Shown here: positions 52,835 through 61,236 of the stretch, one piece after another | Numbering within the stretch: position 1 is the first letter of the stretch | Layout: the number at the start of each line of letters is the position of its first letter | Assembly: GCA_035293945.1 (NCBI GenBank) | Contig: DATGLV010000033.1 | Coordinates: forward strand, 1 to 64,000 | Length of the DNA: 64,000 bases | Direction of reading: 5' to 3' | DNA from: VAZQ01 sp035293945 | Lineage (GTDB): Bacteria; Pseudomonadota; Alphaproteobacteria; Rhizobiales; Xanthobacteraceae | Program-made: the position numbers and the translations under genes | The notes under the pieces: generated by a model | What the model was told of the DNA's origin: nothing | Databases searched by the model: none | What the model saw: the letters and a program-made list of their open reading frames with translations, nothing else

Positions 52835-54904
52835 ATGAATTTCGGCATCGCCTTCTCGCCGCTCGTGCCGACCTACGTCTTGTGGGGCGTGATCGCGCTG
52901 ACCGTCGTGCTCGCCGCGATGCTGCTCCTGGCGCGCAGCCGCGGCGCGGCGGTGCGAATTCTCGCCATGATCCTGTTCGCGCTGGCGCTCGCCAATCCGT
53001 CGCTGACGCGCGAGGATCGTGAGCCGCTGAGCTCGGTCGCCGCCGTCATCGTCGACAAAAGTCCGAGCCAGGAGCTCGGCGATCGCATGCAGCAGACCGA
53101 GGCGGCGCGCGCGCAGCTCGCCGAACGGCTCGGTCACATTCCCGGACTCGAGGTACGCTTCGTCGACGCCGGTCAATCGGACGGTGAGACCGACGGCACG
53201 CACCTATTCAGCGCGCTCGCCTCGGCCTTATCGGACGTCCCACGCGACCGGATCGCAGGTGCGATCATGATCACCGACGGGCGCGTCCACGACGTCCCGG
53301 CCGATGTCGCCGCGCTTGGCTTCAACGCGCCGGTGCACGCTCTGATCACCGGCCACAAGGACGAGCGCGATCGCCGTGTCGCGCTGATCACCGCCCCGCG
53401 CTTCGGCCTCGTCGGGCAGTCGCAGACGATCACGTTCAAGGTCGTCGATCAGGGCATCCCGCCCGGCAACGCGCCGGTCACCATTCGGCGAGACGGCGAG
53501 ACGCTGGAGACCCGCAACGTCCGCGTCGGCCAGTCGGTCGACGTCTCGGTGCCAATCTCGCACGCCGGACAGAACATCGTTGAGATCGAGGCCGCCCCGG
53601 TGGAGGGGGAGCTTACCACCGTGCACAATCGCGCCGTCGTGGTGATCGATGGCGTGCGCGACAAGCTGCGCGTGCTCTTGGTCTCCGGCGAGCCGCACGC
53701 CGGCGAGCGCACATGGCGCAATCTCCTCAAGTCGGACGCCAGCGTCGATCTCGTGCACTTCACCATCCTGCGTCCGCCGGAGAAGCAGGACGGCACGCCG
53801 ATCAACGAGCTGTCGCTGATCGCGTTCCCCACCCGCGAGCTGTTCCAGCAGAAGATCAATGATTTCCAGTTGATCATCTTCGATCGCTATGCGCGGCAAG
53901 GCGTGCTGCAGTCGATCTATTTCGAGAACATCGTGCGCTATGTGCGCCAGGGCGGCGCGGTGCTGGTCGCGGCCGGACGCGACTATGCGAGCCCGACCAG
54001 CCTATGGCGCACGCCGCTCGTCTCGGTGCTGCCGGCGGAGCCGAGCGGCCAGTTGACCGAAGAGCCATACCGGCCGCAACTCACCGATCTCGGCAAGCGT
54101 CATCCGGTAACGCGCGGGCTCGAGGGCTCGGCCGATAACCCGCCGCACTGGAGCGAGTGGTTCCGTCTGGTCGATGCGCGCCCCGAGAAGGGCACCACCG
54201 TCATGCAGGGTCCCGACGGAAAGCCGCTGTTGCAGCTCTCGCGTGAAGGCGAGGGGCGCGTGGCGCTCTTGTTGTCGGATCATATCTGGTTGTGGGCACG
54301 CGGTTTCGAGGGCGGCGGCCCGCATCTCGATCTGCTGCGGCGCCTTTCGCACTGGCTGATGAAGGAGCCGGATCTCGAGGAAGAGGCGCTGCGCCTGTCG
54401 GTGCGCGGGCACGATCTTACGGTGCAGCGACAGACCATGGCCGACACCGTCGATCCGGTGACCCTCACCCTGCCGTCCGGCAAGACGCAGACCGTGACGC
54501 TTGATCAGGCCGAGCCCGGCATTTGGCGAGCCACCATCGAGGCGAAAGAGCTGGGGCTCTGGCGCGCCACCGACGGCAAGCTTTCCGCGCTCGCCAATGT
54601 CGGCCCAGCCAATCCACGCGAATTCGACGAGGTCACCTCGACGAGCGATTGGCTTTCACCGATCACCAGCGCGACCGGCGGCGATGCGGTGCGGATCGAA
54701 GACGGGCACGGCGGCATTCACCTGCCGCGCGTCGTCGGCGTCCACGCCAATGACAGCTTCCACGGCGACGACTGGATCGGCCTGAAGATGCGGGAGGCCA
54801 GCATCGTGCGAGGCATCGGCGTGCTGCCGGTGTTCGCCGGGGTGATCGGATTGTTGCTCCTGGTCGGCAGTCTCGCGGCCACCTGGGCACGGGAGGGGCG
54901 CTAG
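52835..54904 (+). CDS. Large membrane protein of the MoxR operon
   Basis: A 689-residue protein with two N-terminal membrane helices (TYVLWGVIALTVVLAAMLLL, GAAVRILAMILFALALANPS). A VWA-like segment (AAVIVDKSPSQELG, with DKSPS resembling a MIDAS) follows, then a glutamine-amidotransferase-like region (GGAVLVAAGRDYAS) and one C-terminal helix (FAGVIGLLLLVGSLAAT). It closes the operon, 35 bases after the DUF4159 gene. Related operons are called aerotolerance-like, but the function in Rhizobiales is not established. Confidence 0.9.
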   Translation: MNFGIAFSPLVPTYVLWGVIALTVVLAAMLLLARSRGAAVRILAMILFALALANPSLTREDREPLSSVAAVIVDKSPSQELGDRMQQTEAARAQLAERLGHIPGLEVRFVDAGQSDGETDGTHLFSALASALSDVPRDRIAGAIMITDGRVHDVPADVAALGFNAPVHALITGHKDERDRRVALITAPRFGLVGQSQTITFKVVDQGIPPGNAPVTIRRDGETLETRNVRVGQSVDVSVPISHAGQNIVEIEAAPVEGELTTVHNRAVVVIDGVRDKLRVLLVSGEPHAGERTWRNLLKSDASVDLVHFTILRPPEKQDGTPINELSLIAFPTRELFQQKINDFQLIIFDRYARQGVLQSIYFENIVRYVRQGGAVLVAAGRDYASPTSLWRTPLVSVLPAEPSGQLTEEPYRPQLTDLGKRHPVTRGLEGSADNPPHWSEWFRLVDARPEKGTTVMQGPDGKPLLQLSREGEGRVALLLSDHIWLWARGFEGGGPHLDLLRRLSHWLMKEPDLEEEALRLSVRGHDLTVQRQTMADTVDPVTLTLPSGKTQTVTLDQAEPGIWRATIEAKELGLWRATDGKLSALANVGPANPREFDEVTSTSDWLSPITSATGGDAVRIEDGHGGIHLPRVVGVHANDSFHGDDWIGLKMREASIVRGIGVLPVFAGVIGLLLLVGSLAATWAREGR

Positions 54905-54999
54905 CGAAGAGCCTGGTTCATGGCAAGCTTGCGCGGCTCCTCGCAACTTCAATCTCAGTGCGAGGCAAATTCGCCCACTTACCGGTCGCCTCCGCTGCC

Positions 55000-55509
55000 T
55001 CAGCTCGCGTCGCGGTCCGGGCGAATGGGTCCAGCCACATTAGCAAAGGCCCCCGCCTCGAGCTCGCAGACCAGCAGGCGCGCCGGATCGACCGGGCCCG
55101 GCATGGTGGCTCGCCCCTGGGGGATTTGCCTGAACCCGCTCTTTGCATAGTAGGGTTCATCGCCCACCAAAACGACGAGCTGGTGTCCCTTGGCCCTGGC
55201 CTCCGCGAGCGCCCGCTCGATCAATGCGCGACCGATGCCATGCGCGCGGAACGGCGGCTCGACCGTCAGCGGCCCCAGCAGCAGGGCCTTGGTGGCTCCG
55301 ATGCGCACCGGCGTCAGCCGCACCGATCCGATCATGAGCGTGCCGATACGTGCAGTGAAGGAGAGCTCGAGCCGATGCTCGGCGCCCTCGCGAATCCGGT
55401 ACGCAGTCTTGGCAAGCCGGCCGGGGCCGAAAGTGCGCTCATGCAGGCGGTCGATGGCGGCCGCATCCTCTGCGGTCTCCGGCAGTATCGTGACGGAAAG
55501 CTCGCTCAT
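55000..55509 (-). CDS. GNAT family N-acetyltransferase (YhbS-like)
   Basis: A 169-residue acyl-CoA-dependent acetyltransferase. Acetyl-CoA binding is at LGPLTVEPPFRAHGIGRALIE (in two parts; the R/Q-x-x-G-x-G/A motif is RAHGIG). The tail VVLVGDEPYYAKSGFRQIP resembles the YhbS type. Substrate unknown. The start ATG 55509 is preferred over an upstream extension to 55605. Confidence 0.9.
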   Translation of the reverse strand: MSELSVTILPETAEDAAAIDRLHERTFGPGRLAKTAYRIREGAEHRLELSFTARIGTLMIGSVRLTPVRIGATKALLLGPLTVEPPFRAHGIGRALIERALAEARAKGHQLVVLVGDEPYYAKSGFRQIPQGRATMPGPVDPARLLVCELEAGAFANVAGPIRPDRDAS

Positions 55510-55635
55510 CCCCTCCCCCGGCCGGTGCCCCGATTGAAGTTCATGCTGCGTGGGCCGCAAGCTTATTCGGGAATTTCGGAAACGGAGCACTCGGCCGATT
55601 AGCATCCGCCTGCGGCCGGGTCCACAACCTGCGAC

Positions 55636-56124
55636 CTACCATCGTTCGGTCATCGGTGCGCCGCCCAAAACCTCGATGAGGCGCGCCCGCGTCCCCGCCG
55701 TCGTGCCGTTCGGCAACTCGTCGACGGCGAAGAATCCGTGCGCGATGATCTCATAGTCCGGCATCGGCGGCCCGAGCGCGCGAAATTCCCGCACCACATA
55801 AACAGCAACGTGGTTGCGGGGCGAGAGCGTGTCGTTGAAGAACATACCGTGGAGCACCGGCGGGGCGGTCGGCTCCAGATTGCCTTCCTCGCGCAGCTCG
55901 CGGATGAGCGCATCGATCAGCGTCTCTCCGGGTTCCACACCGCCTCCGGGCAGATGCCAGCCGCTTACATAGCTGTGCTTGACCAAAAAGACGCGGCCGT
56001 CAGGTGCGATCACCAGAGCCCGTACTCCGAGCGTCATGCCGCGTGTGAAGCGTCCGACGATATCGGCCGCGCGCATCAGGCCACGCTCCGCCGCAAGCCG
56101 CAGGCGTCGCAAATGACTTTGCAT
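55636..56124 (-). CDS. Nudix hydrolase
   Basis: A 162-residue Nudix protein. The box GGGVEPGETLIDALIRELRE with following EGNLEP has the catalytic REL-x-EE core; the final Gly is replaced by Asn (EEGN), as in some subfamilies. A basic N-terminal ~30 residues could be amphipathic. Substrate unknown. It is divergent from mbfA, with 111 bases between starts. Confidence 0.9.
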   Translation of the reverse strand: MQSHLRRLRLAAERGLMRAADIVGRFTRGMTLGVRALVIAPDGRVFLVKHSYVSGWHLPGGGVEPGETLIDALIRELREEGNLEPTAPPVLHGMFFNDTLSPRNHVAVYVVREFRALGPPMPDYEIIAHGFFAVDELPNGTTAGTRARLIEVLGGAPMTERW

Positions 56125-56208
56125 CTTGGCTACCGCTCCGTCCCCGTCCGATGCCGAGCGATGTTCTTTGCGGAACCGAGCGGGTTGTCAAAGGAACACA
56201 TTTCCTAT

Positions 56209-56223
56209 TTAGAATATTTCTAA
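56209..56223 (+). promoter_or_regulatory. Irr-type iron-control element (ICE) upstream of mbfA
   Basis: TTAGAA (56209-56214), TAT, TTCTAA (56218-56223) form a perfect 6-3-6 palindrome. It matches the alphaproteobacterial ICE/Irr motif, of the form TTTAGAA-N3-TTCTAAA. It lies 12 bases before GTG 56236 and 48 before GTG 56272. It would let Irr repress mbfA when iron is low. Confidence 0.75.
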
Positions 56224-56235
56224 TGAAGCGGCGCG

Positions 56236-57231
56236 GTGCGCACCCCGCAGGATTTTACGGATGAGGATGCAGTGAAGCGATTTGCCGATCTCACCGAGCA
56301 GGACATTCTCGCCCTCGCGATCTCCAACGAGGAGGAGGATAGCCGCATCTATCGCGGTTTCGCCGAAGGGCTGCGCAACCAATATCCCTCGTCCGCCAAG
56401 GTGTTCGACGAGATGGCGGACGAAGAGATCAAGCATCGCACCATGCTGTTCGACCTCTATCGTTCCAAATTCGGCGACTATCTGCCGCTGATCCGCCGGC
56501 AGGACGTGAAAGGTTTCGTGCAGCACACCAAGCCGCTGTGGCTGGCGCCGCAGCTGCGCATCGATGAGGTGCGCAAATACGCCGAGACGATGGAATACGA
56601 GACGGCGCGCTTCTACCGCAAGGCCGCCCAATCGGCCCGCGATGCCTCCATCCGCGAGCTCTTGGATCATCTGGCCGAAGCCGAGGATGTGCACGAGGAC
56701 CTGGCGCAGAAGCTCGGGCAGACCATCCTCGACAAAACTGCGCGCGCCCACGAGGACGAAACCGCGCGCCGCATGTTCGTGCTGCAATACGTGCAGCCAG
56801 GCCTCGCCGGACTGATGGACGGGTCGGTATCAACGCTGGCACCGATCTTTGCCGCTGCTTTTGCCACCCATAATACCTGGCAGACTTTCCTGGTCGGGCT
56901 CGCCGCTTCGGTCGGGGCCGGGATCTCCATGGCCTTTGCGGAAGCGCTGTCGGACGATGGCTCGCTCACCGGCCGTGGTGCGCCGGTGCTGCGGGGTGCG
57001 GTCTGTGGCGGAATGACCGCGATCGGCGGGCTCGGGCACACCCTGCCGTTTCTCATTCCGGACTTTGTCAGCGCCTTGATCGTGGCTGTATGTGTGGTCG
57101 CGGCGGAGCTCGGCGCCATCTCCTATATTCGCCACCGCTTCATGGACACGCCGCTCCTGTCCGCGACGTTCCAGGTGGTGGTCGGTGGCCTCCTGGTGTT
57201 CGTCGCCGGCATACTCATCGGCTCCTCATGA
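56236..57231 (+). CDS. mbfA: MbfA-like ferritin/VIT1 iron exporter
   Basis: A 331-residue inner-membrane protein. The N-terminal ~150 residues form a ferritin-like four-helix domain with diiron ligands in SNEEEDSRIYRGFAE, EMADEEIKHRTMLF, MEYETARFYRKA and EAEDVHEDLA. The rest is a VIT1-like transporter with helices, including GLAASVGAGISMAFAEALSD. MbfA exports excess iron and protects against acid and peroxide stress in Bradyrhizobium and Agrobacterium. The start is uncertain: GTG 56236 or GTG 56272 (with GAGGA nearby). The ICE box just upstream supports iron control. Confidence 0.93.
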   Translation: MRTPQDFTDEDAVKRFADLTEQDILALAISNEEEDSRIYRGFAEGLRNQYPSSAKVFDEMADEEIKHRTMLFDLYRSKFGDYLPLIRRQDVKGFVQHTKPLWLAPQLRIDEVRKYAETMEYETARFYRKAAQSARDASIRELLDHLAEAEDVHEDLAQKLGQTILDKTARAHEDETARRMFVLQYVQPGLAGLMDGSVSTLAPIFAAAFATHNTWQTFLVGLAASVGAGISMAFAEALSDDGSLTGRGAPVLRGAVCGGMTAIGGLGHTLPFLIPDFVSALIVAVCVVAAELGAISYIRHRFMDTPLLSATFQVVVGGLLVFVAGILIGSS

Positions 57232-57305
57232 AGCGCGGCCCTGATCGGCTCCCCGATCGGCAAGCTTGACCTGCAAGCTGTAGCAACTGCCGATTGCTTC
57301 CCGGT

Positions 57306-57860
57306 TCAGGGCGCAAACAAGAGACCGGCGGCGAGCAGCAGCGCCGCGCCGACCACCAAGCCGAGCACGAAAATTCCGATCGTGGGCCGGCGGCCGCGGC
57401 GCAAGTCGGCGGGGCTTGGCGTGGCGGTATCGGCAAGCGCACGGTCGCGCTCCAAGAGGCGCTGCGCCAGATAGCGGGTCACCGCCTGCACGATCTCTTC
57501 GACATGCAGGCTTTCGGCCAGCACTTTGCGACCGTAGCGCGTGTCCTGCACGAAACGGTACAAACGCTTGTCGCGTCCCATGGCGATATGGGCGATGGCG
57601 TCGATCCAGAGCTTGGGGGCCTCGCCGCGGCTGATACCGAGATCGAACAGGTCGACTTCGGCGGGAATTTCACCGAATAGCGGCGTGAGCGCCTCCTGCA
57701 GGAGCTCCAGGCGTGCAACCTCCGCATCATGGAGGTCGACCACAATGCCAGAGCGCTCGGCCGAATCCACCCGCGCCTTGCGCAAAGCGTCCTTCAGGCG
57801 CTGCGGCCGCGATTCCTCCGGCTGGCTTACCTGCACGGCCGGGCGTTTACGTCCCCACAT
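57306..57860 (-). CDS. Hypothetical protein with C-terminal membrane anchor
   Basis: A 184-residue protein I do not recognise. The body is mostly charged and helical (RLKDALRKARVDSAERSG, VARLELLQEALTPLFGEIPA). The last ~30 residues, TIGIFVLGLVVGAALLLAAGLLF, form one membrane helix, so it may be tail-anchored with a cytoplasmic body. It follows the hydroxypyruvate isomerase gene by 9 bases on the same strand and probably shares its message. Confidence 0.75.
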   Translation of the reverse strand: MWGRKRPAVQVSQPEESRPQRLKDALRKARVDSAERSGIVVDLHDAEVARLELLQEALTPLFGEIPAEVDLFDLGISRGEAPKLWIDAIAHIAMGRDKRLYRFVQDTRYGRKVLAESLHVEEIVQAVTRYLAQRLLERDRALADTATPSPADLRRGRRPTIGIFVLGLVVGAALLLAAGLLFAP

Positions 57861-57869
57861 AGGCCGACA

Positions 57870-58706
57870 TTAGCGCATGTCCCCGACCGGAGGATACCGG
57901 TTTTGCGCGAGCGCTGCGTGCTTGGCCTGCAACCCCGCAAACGGCCGCATCCAGGCGAGTCCATCTTCGGTCTTCGCCCGAGGATTGTATTCGCAGGCGA
58001 TGAAGCCGCCATAGCCCAACCGGTCGAGCTCGCCGAATATGCCGGGATAGTTCACCTCGCCCTGGTCCGGCTCATGCCGTGACGGCACCCCCGCGATCTG
58101 CACGTGGCCGATGAGCGGCAGGAATTTCTCGAAACGGCGAACGAGATCGCCGCCCATGATCTGAGCGTGATAGAAGTCGAATTGGATCCGGACATTTGCC
58201 CGGGAGACCTTGTCGACGATGTCGGCCGCATGCTCGGCACGCGCCACGAAATAGTCGGGGCGGTCGCGCGAATTGATCGGCTCGATCAGAACCGTGACGT
58301 CGTGTTCCGCGGCCACATCGGCCGCGCGGGCGAGATTGTGGACGAATACCTTCTCGGCCGAGGGGCGCGCCTCAGGGGTAACCTTTCCGGCAAGACAGTG
58401 GATCTGCCGCCCCCCGATCGCCACCACATAGTCGAGGGCTTGGCGAAACAGCGCCGCGAAGTCCGCCTCGCGTCCGGCGACAGCGGCAAGCCCGAATTCG
58501 CCGGCCTCGCGCCGGCCGGGCGGCGTGTTGATGCCGAGCATAGTGAGGCCATGTCGATCAAGCTCGGCCTTTACGGAGGACGGCGCGAATTCATAGGGAA
58601 ATTGTAGCTCGACCGCCGGAAAGCCCGCTGCGGCCGCAGCCGCGAACCGCTCCATGAACGGGTGCTCGGTGAAAAGATATGCAAGATTGGCGGCAAAGCG
58701 AGGCAT
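57870..58706 (-). CDS. hyi: Hydroxypyruvate isomerase (Hyi/OtnI family)
   Basis: A 278-residue TIM-barrel sugar isomerase. FAANLAYLFTEHPFMERFAA and VLIEPINSRDRPDYF are family motifs; QFDFYHAQIMGGDL and IACEYNPRAKTEDGL carry metal ligands. It may interconvert hydroxypyruvate and tartronate semialdehyde, or act as 2-oxo-tetronate isomerase; sequence does not choose. No glyoxylate carboligase or tartronate semialdehyde reductase adjoins. Confidence 0.9.
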   Translation of the reverse strand: MPRFAANLAYLFTEHPFMERFAAAAAAGFPAVELQFPYEFAPSSVKAELDRHGLTMLGINTPPGRREAGEFGLAAVAGREADFAALFRQALDYVVAIGGRQIHCLAGKVTPEARPSAEKVFVHNLARAADVAAEHDVTVLIEPINSRDRPDYFVARAEHAADIVDKVSRANVRIQFDFYHAQIMGGDLVRRFEKFLPLIGHVQIAGVPSRHEPDQGEVNYPGIFGELDRLGYGGFIACEYNPRAKTEDGLAWMRPFAGLQAKHAALAQNRYPPVGDMR

Positions 58707-58825
58707 TGCTTGGCCCTAGCAAAAGTTTGCAACCGGGTCGAGCATGGTCGATTGCGCGGCCCGGCTCGAACCCATCCGGCAGTTCGGCTAGGATGCGCGT
58801 CGGAATCTACCCGGGAGGAGCCCAG

Positions 58826-59122
58826 ATGCTGTTCGTGGTCCACGCGACGGATCGGAAGGACGCGATGAATACGCGCGCCAAGTTCTATCGGGCGCATCGC
58901 ATTCACCTCGACAAGGCGGAGGACTACAAGGTGGGCGTGGTGACTGCCGGCACGCTCGTGGCCGACGACGGCGAGATGCCGGTCGGGAGTGTTTTCGTGG
59001 TCGACGCAAAGAGCCGCCGCGAGGTCGATGAATTCACCCGCAGCGACCCCTACCACGTCAATCAGGTATGGGAGCGGGTGCAGATCCATGCTTACAACAA
59101 GAAGCGCGGCAGCCCGATGTGA
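58826..59122 (+). CDS. YciI-like protein
   Basis: A 98-residue dimeric ferredoxin-fold protein of the YciI family. It begins MLFVVHATDRKDAMNTRAKF and has the conserved HRIHLDKAEDYK and FTRSDPYHVNQVW regions. GGGAGGAG lies about 8 bases before ATG 58826, so the longer frame to 58679 is rejected. Role unknown, possibly a small-molecule or muconolactone-like enzyme fold. Confidence 0.92.
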   Translation: MLFVVHATDRKDAMNTRAKFYRAHRIHLDKAEDYKVGVVTAGTLVADDGEMPVGSVFVVDAKSRREVDEFTRSDPYHVNQVWERVQIHAYNKKRGSPM

Positions 59123-59185
59123 GGCTCCGCCCTCGCGCGGATCAATCTGAAAAAAACTTGAACGGAGCGGCGCCTGACGGCGCGC

Positions 59186-59214
59186 TTGACAATACATAAG
59201 TGTTTGCTTATGCA
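59186..59214 (+). promoter_or_regulatory. Promoter and operator of the arsR-SRPBCC pair
   Basis: TTGACA (59186-59191) is a perfect -35 box; TATGCA (59209-59214) is a weak -10 at 17 bases. Between them, CATAAG (59195-59200), six bases, CTTATG (59207-59212) is a perfect inverted repeat overlapping the promoter, the right place for autorepression by the ArsR dimer. Confidence 0.6.
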
Positions 59215-59221
59215 TTTTGGG

Positions 59222-59635
59222 ATGCTCGCAACCGCACAGGACAAGGCAAAGAGGCCGACCGATATCGCCGTCGTGATGCGGACGCTGGCCGATCCGACGC
59301 GACGCACGGTGTTCGAGCAGATCGTTGCGACCGGCGAGATCACGGTGACCGAGCTGACGCGCGGCAGCAGAGTCTCGCAACCGGCCGTGTCGCAGCACCT
59401 GCGGGCCCTACGCGATGCCGGGCTCGTTGCGGAACGGCGCGAGGGACGCAACGTCCACTATTCCCCCCAGCCGCGGGGTCTCGCGCCGCTGGTGGATTGG
59501 CTCGGCATCTACGGCGTGTTCTGGCGCGAGCGCTTTTCCAACCTGAAAGCTCTTTTGCAGGAGATCGATCATGACCGGCGTGACAACACAAACGCGCGAC
59601 ATCGTCGTCGAAGAGGTCCTGCCGCACGCTCCTGA
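59222..59635 (+). CDS. ArsR family transcriptional regulator
   Basis: A 137-residue winged-helix repressor. VMRTLADPTRRTVFEQIVA and VSQPAVSQHLRALRDAGLVA are the helix-turn-helix signatures. The metal-binding cysteines of classical ArsR are missing, as is normal in the group that pairs with SRPBCC genes. The start may be ATG 59222 or ATG 59210; the latter lies in the operator. The basic C-terminal ~20 residues overlap the next gene by 65 bases. Confidence 0.9.
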   Translation: MLATAQDKAKRPTDIAVVMRTLADPTRRTVFEQIVATGEITVTELTRGSRVSQPAVSQHLRALRDAGLVAERREGRNVHYSPQPRGLAPLVDWLGIYGVFWRERFSNLKALLQEIDHDRRDNTNARHRRRRGPAARS

Positions 59636-60035
59636 AGCCGTTTGGGACGCACTCACGAAATCGGAGCTGGTGGGGCGCTGGCTCATGCCCAACGATTTTG
59701 CCCCTGTCGTGGGCAAACACTTCAACTTCCGCACCAAGCCGATGGGCGATTGGGACGGGATCGTGCACTGCGAAGTGCTGGAGGTCGTGCCGTTCCGCAA
59801 GCTCGCCTACAGCTGGCGGGGCGGTGCCAACAGCAATTCGAAATACGGATCCGTGCTCGACAGCGTGGTCACCTGGACGTTGACTGAGGTCGCGCAAGGC
59901 ACGCGGCTCAAGCTCGTCCATGCGGGCTTCCGCTCGCCGGAAAACGACTTCGCGTTCAATGCGATGAGCCCGGGATGGGGCCGCATCATGCAAGCGATCA
60001 GCCGCATCGCCGGCGAGGAGCTGCAGGCGGGGTGA
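59571..60035 (+). CDS. SRPBCC/AHSA1-like domain protein
   Basis: A 154-residue START-fold ligand-binding protein (Activator of Hsp90 ATPase-like). VEEVLPHAPEAVWDALTKSE and GKHFNFRTKPMGDWDGIVHC are typical. It is the downstream partner of the ArsR gene in a common two-gene operon; the small molecule is unknown. The start lies within the arsR reading frame. Confidence 0.92.
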   Translation: MTGVTTQTRDIVVEEVLPHAPEAVWDALTKSELVGRWLMPNDFAPVVGKHFNFRTKPMGDWDGIVHCEVLEVVPFRKLAYSWRGGANSNSKYGSVLDSVVTWTLTEVAQGTRLKLVHAGFRSPENDFAFNAMSPGWGRIMQAISRIAGEELQAG

Positions 60036-60066
60036 GCGGGCGCGGCGTCACGCCCGCCCGAAAGTC

Positions 60067-60816
60067 CTACGCGTAGCCGCCGCTGACCGAGATGGTCTCG
60101 CCAGTCATCCAACCCGAAGCCGATGAGGCCAGGAACACGGCAACCGGCGCGACATCGCTCGGCTGTCCCAGGCGACCGAGCGATGTGCGCGCGACGATCT
60201 GTTTCTCGAAGTCGCTCCCGAGCATTCCTAGTGTGTGCGTGCCTTCCGTTTCCACGCCGCCCGGATTGATCGCATTGACGCGGATTTTTTTCGGCCCCAG
60301 CTCTTTCGCCAATACTCTCGTGATCGTGTCCACGGCGCCCTTGGTGGCCGAATAGACCACCGCGCTCGGCACCGGGCTTGTGGAAACAACCGAGCTGATA
60401 TTGATGACACTGCCACCGTCGGGGCCGAAATGCTTCATGGCTTCGCGGGTGGTCAGCAGCAGGCCCAACACATTGGTGTTGAACTCGCGGTGGAATTCCT
60501 CTTCGGTCACCTCTTCGAGCGGTGCAAAGCGGTAAATGCCGGCGTTGTTTACCAGCACATCCAGCGCTCCGAAGGTCTTCTTGGTTTCATCGAACAGCGC
60601 GCGTACTTCCGCCGCCTTCGACACGTCGGCCTTCACCGCCGCGGCCTTGCCGCCTTTCGCCGTGATCTCGGCGACGACGCGCTCAGCGCCCTCTCGACTG
60701 GACGCATAGTTCACCACCACGGCCGCACCGGCCGCGGCCAGCGCCCGCGCAGTTTCGGCACCGATCCCCTTTGACGCACCGGTCACGATCGCAACCTTGC
60801 CCTTAAGCTCGCTCAT
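60067..60816 (-). CDS. SDR family oxidoreductase (FabG-like)
   Basis: A 249-residue classical short-chain dehydrogenase. The NAD(P)-binding motif is VTGASKGIGAETARALA (TGxxxGxG), VNNAGIYR is next, and the catalytic YSATK is in VVYSATKGAVDTI. An Arg or Ser after the first strand suggests NADPH. Substrate unknown; FabG-like proteins reduce many ketones. Confidence 0.93.
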   Translation of the reverse strand: MSELKGKVAIVTGASKGIGAETARALAAAGAAVVVNYASSREGAERVVAEITAKGGKAAAVKADVSKAAEVRALFDETKKTFGALDVLVNNAGIYRFAPLEEVTEEEFHREFNTNVLGLLLTTREAMKHFGPDGGSVINISSVVSTSPVPSAVVYSATKGAVDTITRVLAKELGPKKIRVNAINPGGVETEGTHTLGMLGSDFEKQIVARTSLGRLGQPSDVAPVAVFLASSASGWMTGETISVSGGYA

Positions 60817-60847
60817 GTGATTTCTCCCGATGTTGATCGTTCGACGT

Positions 60848-60876
60848 TTAGATAATCATCGAAATGAAGGCGTCAA
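60848..60876 (-). promoter_or_regulatory. Likely promoter of the SDR gene
   Basis: Reading the minus strand, TTGACG (60876-60871) and ATCTAA (60853-60848) are spaced by 17 bases. TTCGA and TCGAA flank the -10 region as short inverted arms, which might be an operator. The TSS would be about 25 bases before the SDR ATG. Confidence 0.4.
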
Positions 60877-60900
60877 GCCGCCCGGCGCTTGGCCCGCGAG

Positions 60901-61194
60901 CTAGATTTTGGACAATTGATCGAGATAGGCCTGCAGCACCCCGCGCCGCAGGACCAGGTTCGCAAACTTGCCTTCGCGAATGATCTCAATCAGGCCGGCG
61001 GTCTCGAGCTCCTTGATATGATGCGAGAGCGTCGCCGGGCTGATGTTCTGGGACTTGTGCAGGGTCGTGCAAGGGGTCGGAACGTCCTGCTTGCCGATCT
61101 CCGTGAGTATCTCGACCCGCCGCGGCTCAGCGAGGGCGCGCGAGATGCGTGCGAGCTCGCGCTTGGTCAACACCGCGCTGCGGGTAGAAGGCAT
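60901..61194 (-). CDS. ArsR family transcriptional regulator
   Basis: A 97-residue ArsR protein with RELARISRALAEPRRVEILT and SPATLSHHIKELETAGLIE. No obvious metal cysteines beyond CTTLH. It lies 42 bases past the gentisate dioxygenase stop, same strand, so it could regulate that module. Confidence 0.9.
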   Translation of the reverse strand: MPSTRSAVLTKRELARISRALAEPRRVEILTEIGKQDVPTPCTTLHKSQNISPATLSHHIKELETAGLIEIIREGKFANLVLRRGVLQAYLDQLSKI

Positions 61195-61236
61195 GGTCGA
61201 ACGGTATCATCTCCGGGGACCCTTAGACAGGCGCGA

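Noticed and set aside
50952..52835. 627-codon minus-strand frame over the DUF4159 gene
   Set aside because: Arg/Gly-rich shadow; the plus-strand gene fits known domains and operon overlaps.
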